Below are positions 6,562 to 11,786 of a stretch of DNA of 11,786 bases, piece by piece. The notes under the pieces were generated by a model, which had not been told where the DNA came from, did no database searches, and was given only the letters and a program-made list of their open reading frames with translations. How positions within the stretch are numbered: position 1 is the stretch's first letter; each line of letters starts with the position of its first letter. Source of the DNA: an uncultured Clostridia bacterium. Lineage in GTDB: Bacteria > Bacillota > Clostridia > Oscillospirales > Butyricicoccaceae. Location of the stretch: contig CAJUSB010000028.1 in NCBI GenBank assembly GCA_910589115.1, forward strand, positions 19,777-31,562, read 5' to 3'. Made by a program: the position numbers and the translations under genes.

Positions 6562-7005
6562 TTATGCAAAATCATCCTGTGAAAAAATATTCCCTTCCAT
6601 ATCAAGGATATTTTCTATTCGGATTTTCCTGCCGTCGGTGAATGTAATCGTTCCCTCATATTGATCGGCTTTCCTGACCGTCCCGGTGATTACCTCAAAG
6701 GAACCGCCGGATTTTTTGCCGTCGGGGCGGAAGCAGGAAAAGGTTATTTCGGGTTTCTCCTTCAAATGCGCTTGGAGCTGGGCCATTTTCATATTTAGAA
6801 TATCAAGCTGTTCTTCCTCCAGTTCCGGGCGTGACTCTGTAAAACGTGCCGTTTCGTTGATTACCGCACCATACCCGGTCAGCGCTGCAAATGGCGCAAA
6901 CTGTGCGGCCCGGTCCCGCAGCGGCATAGGGGGATGGCTGGAAGAAACGTGGTGCGGTAAATCAATGATATCATCATAACGATGCGGGTCGTCGTGCTTG
7001 TTCAT
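6562..7005 (-). CDS. YolD-like family protein
   Basis: This 147-aa protein carries the hallmark DRAAQFAPFAALTGY (about residues 31-45) of YolD-like proteins, then a charged helical stretch and a small beta-rich C-terminal half ending with GRKIRIENILDMEGNI. The family is typically encoded next to Y-family polymerases of the UvrX/YqjW type in Firmicutes and is thought to assist or regulate them; the biochemical role is not established. Here it follows the polymerase gene with a 13-nt gap. Its ribosome site GGAGGG immediately follows the polymerase stop codon and sits 7 nt before the ATG at 7005, so translational coupling is likely. No domain suggests an enzyme activity. Confidence 0.88.
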   Translation of the reverse strand: MNKHDDPHRYDDIIDLPHHVSSSHPPMPLRDRAAQFAPFAALTGYGAVINETARFTESRPELEEEQLDILNMKMAQLQAHLKEKPEITFSCFRPDGKKSGGSFEVITGTVRKADQYEGTITFTDGRKIRIENILDMEGNIFSQDDFA

Positions 7006-7018
7006 CTCAAAGCCCTCC

Positions 7019-8548
7019 CTATGCCTTATGGCCGCCGATTTGTTTATTTCTTTCTAATGTGGTAGCGCCTTTTTGGAGGCTCATGCCTTTAACGATTGCA
7101 CTTTTTCCGAAGCGCTTCTGAATTTCAATCATTGCTTTTTGACGTTTCCGTTCGCGTTCCAGCAGTTTATTTTCCTGCTCGGCCTCCTTCTGTACCGCTG
7201 CGTAATCAGTAAAGAGGTCAAGCTGTTCATACAATGGGGTCACGCACCTGATTTCTGCTTCCGGTATCAGGTTGTTTGCGGAAAGATGGATTCTTCTTAT
7301 GAGCAGGTTTCGGTTGATAATTTGATCGAACAGTGTCATTACAGCGTCTACGATTATTTTGGTTGAGGCAGTTTGCTGCTTGAGATTTGTTGTGCCGTGT
7401 GCATGTTTAGGGATTTTTCGGCCGTAATAGTCGGTTGTGACAGCGCCGCGATATAGCTTTCGGATGGCTGGATCTTTCAGGTTTTCAATATCATAGCCGA
7501 TGGTCAGGATCAGCTGATTGGTTACAAGTCCCTTTTCTACGAGGTCAAGTACCAGCAGTTCGGCCATTTCCCGGACAACCAGCCTTGCATCATCTGAAGG
7601 GTATGGGTGCTGAAGCACCTGCCCCGAACAAATACTTTTGGTCTCTGGTTTGTAGGCTTTCACATCTGCAATCGTGGCTGGTTCCCAGCCCCATGCATGG
7701 TCGATCAGCAATTCAGCATTGATGCCGAAAAGTTTATACAGCAATCCCTCATTGTAATATTCCGAGCCTTTTCCGAGTGAACAGCGTGCAATATCCCCCA
7801 TGGTATACAACCCGTTGGCTTCCAGCTTTTTCGCATAGCCTCGTCCGATGCGCCAGAAATCAGTGAGTGGCCGGTGGGTCCAGAGAAGCCTGCGGTAAGT
7901 GGTTTCGTCAAGCTCGGCAATCCGCACGCCGTTTTCGTCAGGCGGGATATGCTTTGCCACAATATCCATAGCAATTTTGCAGAGATAGAGATTGGTGCCG
8001 ATCCCGGCTGTTGCTGTGATGCCGGTGGTGTGCAGGACGTCCTGGATGATTCGCATGGTCAGCTCCCGCGGTGTGCAGCGGTAGGTATGCAGATACCCGG
8101 TCACATCCATAAAGACCTCGTCAATCGAATAAACATGGATATCCTCGGGCGCAATGTATTTCAAATAAATTTCATAGATTTTTGCACTGTGCGCAATATA
8201 ATAGGCCATTCGGGGCGGTGCGGCGATATAAGCCAGCTTGAGCGCCGGATTTTCCCGAAGTTCAGCGTCAAGGAAAGATTCCCCCGTGAACTGCCTGTCC
8301 GGGGCGTGCAGCAGGCGTTCGGTGTTTACCTCTTTTACCCGCTGCACAACCTCGAATAGCCTTGCGCGGCCGGATATGCCATAGGCTTTCAGCGATGGGG
8401 AAACGGCTAAACAGATGGTCTTTTCTGTACGGCTTTCATCTGCAACCACCAGATTTGTTGTCATTGGGTCAAGGCCGCGTTCAACGCATTCAACAGATGC
8501 ATAAAACGATTTTAAGTCGATTGCGATATAGGTTCGGTTCCGTTCCAT
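7019..8548 (-). CDS. Y-family DNA polymerase (UvrX/DinB/UmuC type)
   Basis: This is an error-prone translesion polymerase (509 aa from the chosen start). The palm motif YIAIDLKSFYASVE holds catalytic Asp11, and SIDEVFMDVT holds Asp143-Glu144, so the active site is complete. The helix-hairpin-helix region lies around IGRGYAKKLEANGLYTMGDI, and the little-finger domain follows. QLDLF (442-446) is a clean beta-clamp-binding motif, ahead of a Lys/Glu-rich tail. I prefer the ATG at 8548 because GGGGTGA lies 8 nt upstream and could pair with 16S rRNA; an in-frame GTG at 8560 would add four residues. It heads a two-gene unit with the YolD-like gene and has a strong promoter. No GAAC-N4-GTTC LexA site was found, so SOS control is not evident from sequence. 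Closest affinity seems to be UvrX/YqjW rather than classical DinB. Confidence 0.94.
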   Translation of the reverse strand: MERNRTYIAIDLKSFYASVECVERGLDPMTTNLVVADESRTEKTICLAVSPSLKAYGISGRARLFEVVQRVKEVNTERLLHAPDRQFTGESFLDAELRENPALKLAYIAAPPRMAYYIAHSAKIYEIYLKYIAPEDIHVYSIDEVFMDVTGYLHTYRCTPRELTMRIIQDVLHTTGITATAGIGTNLYLCKIAMDIVAKHIPPDENGVRIAELDETTYRRLLWTHRPLTDFWRIGRGYAKKLEANGLYTMGDIARCSLGKGSEYYNEGLLYKLFGINAELLIDHAWGWEPATIADVKAYKPETKSICSGQVLQHPYPSDDARLVVREMAELLVLDLVEKGLVTNQLILTIGYDIENLKDPAIRKLYRGAVTTDYYGRKIPKHAHGTTNLKQQTASTKIIVDAVMTLFDQIINRNLLIRRIHLSANNLIPEAEIRCVTPLYEQLDLFTDYAAVQKEAEQENKLLERERKRQKAMIEIQKRFGKSAIVKGMSLQKGATTLERNKQIGGHKA

Positions 8549-8616
8549 TGAATTGTTCACCCCGCTTCCGATATGATTAGGCCTGACAGCAGGCAGTGTG
8601 TCGATCGAATAGGTCT

Positions 8617-8645
8617 ATTATACCACAGGATTTGCGGCTTGAAAA
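8617..8645 (-). promoter_or_regulatory. Sigma-A promoter of the polymerase-yolD unit
   Basis: On the minus strand TTTTCA (8645-8640), a 17-bp spacer and a perfect TATAAT (8622-8617) are present. TGG precedes TATAAT, forming an extended -10. The leader is about 60 nt. Between 8646 and 8768 I see no gene or further signal. Confidence 0.8.
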
Positions 8646-8768
8646 CGGGAATTATCGTTTCCAATACGGAAAATCTGCCAAAAGGACAGGGAAAAGTATT
8701 TCGTGTGCGAACCCGGGGGATTATCCACTGGATTCTGAATATAGCTGTTTCTGAAACCTTATTTTTGC

Positions 8769-8805
8769 GAAAACAGCGGACCGTTTATTACGATCCGCTG
8801 TTTTC
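8769..8805 (-). terminator. Strong hairpin between Gfo/Idh gene and polymerase promoter
   Basis: GAAAACAGCGGA and TCCGCTGTTTTC form a perfect 12-bp stem with a 13-nt loop that has an inner CG/CG pairing. The 3' arm ends in TTTTC on either strand, so it can work as a terminator in both directions, although no long T tract follows outside the stem. Its position, 81 nt past the Gfo/Idh stop, suits termination of that operon. Confidence 0.6.
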
Positions 8806-8824
8806 TGTGCTTGTTGTTTATGGA

Positions 8825-8857
8825 AGCTGTACAGCTGAGACGGCTTGAAATCCGTCT
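8825..8857. other. Small palindromes just downstream of the Gfo/Idh gene
   Basis: AGCTGTACAGCT (8825-8836) is a perfect 12-bp palindrome. Directly next to it AGACGG and CCGTCT pair with an 8-nt loop (8838-8857). With the hairpin at 8769-8805 these may form a structured 3' end. No protein-binding assignment can be made. Confidence 0.35.
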
Positions 8858-8886
8858 GCGGGCTGACAGTCTGTGAAAACAGGTTC

Positions 8887-10065
8887 TTAGTTATAGTTTA
8901 CCCAGGAGGAGCCGTTTTCTGCCGATTCGACACACTTTTCAATCCACTTTATACCCTGTGCGCCTGCCTCCACGCTTGGATACCAGAAGTCGCCGTATTC
9001 GTTATGGTCTGTACCCTGCATAGCGACTGCAAAGCGGCGGTACAGGTTGGCCCAGGCTTCAAATAATCCCTCTGCATGGCCGCCGCCGATGCGGTCCTCG
9101 ACGCGTGCTTCCGGATAAAGATAGCCTGCGCCGCGTTCCAGTACGCGCACAGGTTCGCCCTCGATTTCATAGGTCATCTGGTTCGGACGTTCATCATCCC
9201 ACTCAATGGAAGCCTTAGAGCCGACCACACGGATTTTATGATAATGCCGCGCACCGCAGTTGATGGAACTGGCCCAGCAGTAAATCTGTGCACCGGCCTG
9301 TACCGATTCGGAACCTGCAAGGTTCATGATAACAAATGCATTGTCTTCCAGCTGACGGCCCTCAACAAACGACTGTTTGGTGCACATCAGGTTGTCTATT
9401 TTCAGGTCGGGGATCATTGCTTCCAGGATGTACAGTGGATGCGTACCGACATCGCCGAGAGCAAATGACGGGCCAGCCTTTGCAGGGTCAAAGCGCCATT
9501 TCGCAGCCGGGTTGGTATCTTCGATCCGGTAATTGTAGCCGCCAAACGCAAAGCTCATATTGATTACACGGATTTCACCGAGGTCGCCGTGACGGATCAT
9601 CTGCCGGGTCTGCTGGATCATCTGGTGTCCGGAATAGCCATAGGTCACGCCGACAACGCGGTTTTTCTCTTTTGCGAGTGCGACAAGCTCCTCGGCCTCT
9701 TTGGAGGTAAAGCACAGCGGCTTTTCACAGACCACATGCAGGCCGGCCTCGAGTGCTGCCTTGCATACGGCATAATGCATTCCGTTCGGGGTGGCAATGG
9801 AGACGGCTTCAATGCCGTCGGAGCGCTTGGCCTCGGCTTCAAACATTGCCTTGTAGTCGGGATAGCAGCGGTCAGGCGCAACGCCCAGCTCGGCAGCGAA
9901 TTCCATGCCGCGTGCGGGGTCAATGTCAAACGCACCGGCAACCAGCTGGAAGGAATTGTCCCGCAGTGCAGCGCTGCGGTGGATATAACCGATCTGGCTG
10001 CCTTTGCCGCCGCCGACCATTGCCCAGCGGATAGGGTGGTCAAGAACTTTAGAACCGTTAATCAT
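8887..10065 (-). CDS. Gfo/Idh/MocA family oxidoreductase
   Basis: This 392-aa NAD(P)-dependent dehydrogenase belongs to a family that oxidises or reduces sugars, inositols and their derivatives. The N-terminal Rossmann domain has VGGGKGSQIG (17-26), ATPNGMHY (91-98) and the family signature EKP (114-116). The C-terminal alpha/beta domain has GDVGTH (204-209), where His209 is the usual catalytic position. The start at 10065 has AAGGAG about 9 nt upstream; the frame stays open to 10281, but that extension runs through the intergenic repeat and is rejected. It is the second gene after an IolE-like isomerase on the same strand, 347 bases apart, and that partner suggests inositol or rare-sugar oxidation. 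The exact substrate cannot be read from sequence. Confidence 0.93.
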   Translation of the reverse strand: MINGSKVLDHPIRWAMVGGGKGSQIGYIHRSAALRDNSFQLVAGAFDIDPARGMEFAAELGVAPDRCYPDYKAMFEAEAKRSDGIEAVSIATPNGMHYAVCKAALEAGLHVVCEKPLCFTSKEAEELVALAKEKNRVVGVTYGYSGHQMIQQTRQMIRHGDLGEIRVINMSFAFGGYNYRIEDTNPAAKWRFDPAKAGPSFALGDVGTHPLYILEAMIPDLKIDNLMCTKQSFVEGRQLEDNAFVIMNLAGSESVQAGAQIYCWASSINCGARHYHKIRVVGSKASIEWDDERPNQMTYEIEGEPVRVLERGAGYLYPEARVEDRIGGGHAEGLFEAWANLYRRFAVAMQGTDHNEYGDFWYPSVEAGAQGIKWIEKCVESAENGSSWVNYN

Positions 10066-10114
10066 AATGAAGGACTCCTTTTTATTGTCAAAATTAAATG
10101 GAATGATGTTTATT

Positions 10115-10139
10115 TGTACAGACGTATGCCGTCTGTGCA
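10115..10139 (-). other. Hairpin in the leader of the Gfo/Idh gene
   Basis: TGTACAGACG and CGTCTGTGCA pair over 10 bp (one G-T) around the 5-nt loop TATGC, about 50 nt upstream of the Gfo/Idh ATG. On the minus strand the following bases are AAATAAACATC, so it is not a standard terminator. It could be an operator, a processing site or an mRNA stabiliser. The flanking bases 10066-10114 and 10140-10215 hold nothing else I recognise. Confidence 0.45.
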
Positions 10140-10215
10140 GAAAAGAGCGCTTAGGAACGGTGAAGGAATAAATTGTCGCAAGGTATCCTCGCGAATGAAA
10201 AGATTTGCCGTATTC

Positions 10216-10363
10216 ACCCACCCGGCCCGCCGTGCTTTTGGCGGGCTGGGCAGGGTGCAGCAGCGAAAATCGCCGCACCATTCCCCGCCGCAGCGGAGAA
10301 AGGGAGTCCAGAGGGACAAGTCCCTCTGGCGCCGTCCGCGCAGGACCGCCCGCCGCGCAGGCG
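10216..10363 (+). repeat. Modular GC-rich hairpin repeat, copy D
   Basis: This copy lies between the IolE-like and Gfo/Idh genes. Module 1 (10221-10250) is CCCGGCCCGCC / GGCGGGCTGGG (one G-T pair) with an 8-nt loop GTGCTTTT. Module 2 (10283-10296) is CCCCGCCGCAGCGG, exactly as in copy B. Module 3 (10308-10329) is a perfect 9-bp stem, CCAGAGGGA / TCCCTCTGG, with loop CAAG. Module 4 occurs twice in tandem: GTCC-GCGCA-GGAC (10334-10346) and CGCC-GCGCA-GGCG (10351-10363), with the same loop but different matched stems. The module 1 to module 2 distance is 32 nt, the same as in copy B. Relative to the surrounding transcripts this copy is reversed, whereas copy B is forward. Confidence 0.85.
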
Positions 10364-10412
10364 AACCGAGCGGCAAACTTTAACGCACACGAGTATATTT
10401 CTGAACAGTTCC

Positions 10413-11345
10413 TTAGATGCTGTAGCCAACGCTTTTGAGGTATTCTACGCTGGCCTTTACATCGCGCAGGCTGGTGTCAGAATTTCGCGGGTCGCGTTCC
10501 TGTTCAATCGTGATATAGCCGCTGTAGCCGATGTCTTCAAGCGCTTTTTTGATACCCGGATAATCCAGTGAACCAGTACCGATGGGGCACATGGCGCCCT
10601 TGCCGCATCCCTCGAAAAAGCGGATATGTTCGATGAGTACCTCGCGGTAGACGCGTTCGTCTACATCTTTGAAGTGGACATAATCCAGCTGATCTGCATA
10701 TTTTTTTAAGTATTCGACCGGGTCCATATGCGAATAATACAGATGTCCGGTATCCAGGCACAGCCCTGCGGTTTCATAGGGAATGTCACGCACAACGGCC
10801 TCGATTTCGTCCGCAAATTCGATATAACCGCCCGCGTGCGGATGAATGACCGGACGCACGCCGTATTCATTTGCACGTTCGCAGACGGCGCGGACATTGT
10901 CCATAAAGCGCGCCCATTCCTCCGGGGAAAGGCGCGGCGCAGTGTCGGGATGTCCGGCTGCATAGTCGCGCTCATCATGCCCCCAGTCCATAACAGTCAT
11001 GTAAGGGGTGGGGAATTTCTGCCCTTCATGACGGGGCAGCGTGGGCAACGCCGGGTCTGTAATCAGTTTGCAGATATCATCAACTGCATTCAGGACACTT
11101 TCCTGATTGGCCGGGTCGAGCAGGTCGTGGAAGATGGTGCCCGCGACGATTGCCAGGCCATTCCGGTTCAGCTCTTCCGAAACGAGTGCCGTGTCGATTG
11201 GCAGATAGCCGTAGGGGCCAAGTTCAATCGCGCGGTATCCTGCCTGGCCTGCTTCGCGCAATACCCGCTGCCAGGGCGGCAAATACGGGTTTTGGGGGTC
11301 GTCTACGCCCCAGCAGCAGGGTGCGCCGCAAATATTCATGCTCAT
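10413..11345 (-). CDS. Sugar phosphate isomerase/epimerase family protein (IolE-like)
   Basis: This 310-aa TIM-barrel protein of the AP-endonuclease-2 / xylose-isomerase-like family resembles inosose dehydratase IolE, which converts 2-keto-myo-inositol to a diketone. The N-terminus CGAPCCWGVDDP (6-17) is IolE-like. Metal- and substrate-site blocks are visible: ELGPYGYLP (41-49), HPHAGGYIE (168-176), CLDTGHLYYSHMDP (196-209), VHFKDVDE (223-230) and IEQERDP (280-286). Length is normal for the family. The ATG at 11345 has GAGGAG 9 nt upstream and is preferred over the ATG two codons later. It is the first gene of a unit with the Gfo/Idh dehydrogenase and is divergent from an AraC-type gene, the usual layout for a regulated sugar-catabolic operon. 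A different hydroxy-sugar isomerase or dehydratase activity is equally possible. Confidence 0.88.
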   Translation of the reverse strand: MSMNICGAPCCWGVDDPQNPYLPPWQRVLREAGQAGYRAIELGPYGYLPIDTALVSEELNRNGLAIVAGTIFHDLLDPANQESVLNAVDDICKLITDPALPTLPRHEGQKFPTPYMTVMDWGHDERDYAAGHPDTAPRLSPEEWARFMDNVRAVCERANEYGVRPVIHPHAGGYIEFADEIEAVVRDIPYETAGLCLDTGHLYYSHMDPVEYLKKYADQLDYVHFKDVDERVYREVLIEHIRFFEGCGKGAMCPIGTGSLDYPGIKKALEDIGYSGYITIEQERDPRNSDTSLRDVKASVEYLKSVGYSI

Positions 11346-11395
11346 GTTATTTCGCTCCTCGTATTATAAATTCGTGTTTTGTCCCTTCGCAGGAT

Positions 11396-11424
11396 TTGAC
11401 AACGCTTTTTCGCTGTGGTATGCT
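11396..11424 (+). promoter_or_regulatory. Strong sigma-A promoter of the AraC-type gene
   Basis: A perfect -35 TTGACA (11396-11401), a 17-bp spacer and TATGCT (11419-11424) preceded by TGG (extended -10) are present. Transcription should begin near 11431, giving a leader of about 140 nt before the ATG at 11571. The dyad GGTAT-N9-ATACC (11417-11435) spans the -10 and could be an operator. Confidence 0.8.
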
Positions 11425-11427
11425 TTT

Positions 11428-11433
11428 ATTATA
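11428..11433 (-). promoter_or_regulatory. Likely -10 box of the IolE-like operon promoter
   Basis: On the minus strand a perfect TATAAT lies about 80 nt upstream of the IolE-like start. No -35 hexamer is recognisable at 15-18 bp (11448-11457 reads mostly AACCCTCT), which would fit an activator-dependent promoter. It sits 3 bp from the opposing -10, so the two promoters cannot easily be occupied together. A second TATAAT at 11363-11368 is too close to the ribosome site to be used. Confidence 0.4.
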
Positions 11434-11510
11434 CCGCATCCGTAAAAAAAACCCTCTATTATCTTACATTTGTTTCTGAAAAACCTCTGTGTATTTTATA
11501 CAAATTTCAT

Positions 11511-11552
11511 GGGATGAAAATTGGATACTTCACTATCCTGTTTTCACATCCC
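11511..11552 (+). other. Leader stem-loop just before the AraC-type ribosome site
   Basis: GGGATG pairs with CATCCC, AAAA with TTTT and GGATA with TATCC around the loop CTTCAC, giving 15 base pairs interrupted by a CA bulge and a TT/TG internal loop. The stem ends 6 nt before AAAGGAG (11559-11565). It may affect translation or be a DNA dyad for a regulator. The rest of the 225-base gap holds only the promoters. Confidence 0.5.
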
Positions 11553-11570
11553 TGGCAGAAAGGAGCCGCC

Positions 11571-11738
11571 ATGTATTCCGAAACGCTGCTGCAGGAGGTA
11601 TTTGAACCGGGTTATGTCCCGAGCCTCATTTATTCCGCCAAACAGGCGTATGGAAAACAGCGTCATGACCGGCCGATGCATCAGCACGAGTCTCTTTGCG
11701 AATTGCTGCTTTGTTATCGCGGCTTTGGTACTTCCTGA
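11571..11738 (+). pseudogene. Truncated AraC-family regulator, N-terminal cupin fragment
   Basis: The ATG at 11571 follows a good ribosome site (AAAGGAG, 5 nt spacing). It opens a protein resembling the N-terminal sugar-sensing cupin domain of AraC-type activators: residues 36-52 read MHQHESLCELLLCYRGF, with the typical His-x-His-Glu and E-L-L-x-x-Y-R-G pattern. The frame ends at a TGA after 55 codons, far short of the roughly 280-300 aa expected, and the DNA-binding helix-turn-helix domain is absent. The last 50 or so bases are AT-rich and contain several stops in this frame; one other frame stays open to the window end but does not resemble AraC. A nonsense or frameshift mutation, an inserted element starting near 11730, or an assembly edge could explain this. 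Its strong promoter and position suggest it once controlled the divergent IolE-like operon. Confidence 0.6.
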
Positions 11739-11786
11739 ATCCGTGAAATTGAATAGACAAAAGCAGAATCATTTTATAATTCGTAA

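Noticed and set aside
7874..8359. Plus-strand ORF of 161 codons inside the polymerase gene
   Set aside because: It is an antisense shadow of a well-supported Y-family polymerase and shows no independent features.
8549..8700. LexA (SOS) operator upstream of the polymerase
   Set aside because: No GAAC-N4-GTTC type palindrome could be found; TCGATCGA near 8601 does not fit.
10066..10281. Longer start for the Gfo/Idh protein
   Set aside because: The 72-residue extension reads through repeat copy D and the leader hairpin; the ATG at 10065 has a strong ribosome site.
11363..11368. TATAAT as promoter of the IolE-like gene
   Set aside because: It is 2 nt from the ribosome site, so transcripts would start inside it, and the nearest -35-like hexamer is 28 bp away.

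Overview
This window looks like part of the chromosome of an anaerobic, fairly GC-rich Clostridia-type Firmicute. The Oscillospiraceae/Ruminococcaceae are my best guess. The reasons are an iron-sulfur two-subunit L-serine dehydratase, a desulfoferrodoxin-type superoxide reductase, an S-layer-homology (SLH) protein, a YolD plus Y-family polymerase pair, AGGAGG-type ribosome binding sites and clear sigma-A promoters. No rRNA, tRNA, CRISPR array, transposase or phage gene is visible.

Layout. Positions 1-146 hold a 45-bp tandem repeat that runs off the left edge. Positions 193-4419 (+) hold sdaAB, sdaAA, lplA and lpdA. The first three overlap by 8 and 4 bp and are surely co-translated; lpdA follows after an intergenic repeat. 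A GC-rich repeat, a terminator and an extended -10 promoter lead to a three-SLH-domain protein at 4825-5793 (+). The next three genes are on the minus strand: desulfoferrodoxin (5966-6340), a YolD-like protein (6562-7005) and a Y-family DNA polymerase (7019-8548). Further right, also on the minus strand, an IolE-like sugar isomerase/dehydratase (10413-11345) precedes a Gfo/Idh/MocA dehydrogenase (8887-10065). At the right edge a divergent AraC-type regulator begins at 11571 but stops after 55 codons, so it is truncated, broken or interrupted.

How the genes work together. SdaAB/SdaAA convert serine to pyruvate and ammonia. LplA attaches lipoate and Lpd reoxidises it, which fits the glycine cleavage system or a 2-oxoacid dehydrogenase encoded nearby, perhaps just left of the window. 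Desulfoferrodoxin and the translesion polymerase form an oxygen and DNA-damage block with separate promoters. The IolE-like and Gfo/Idh proteins look like an inositol or sugar-oxidation pair, plausibly controlled by the broken AraC-type gene through face-to-face promoters.

The most unusual structure is a modular intergenic repeat of about 150-160 bp, present complete three times (2847-3006, 4430-4591 on the opposite strand, 10216-10363). Part of it is also amplified as the 45-bp tandem array at 1-146. Its hairpin arms change in a compensatory way between copies while small loops and module spacing stay the same, which is evidence that the folded form is what is maintained.
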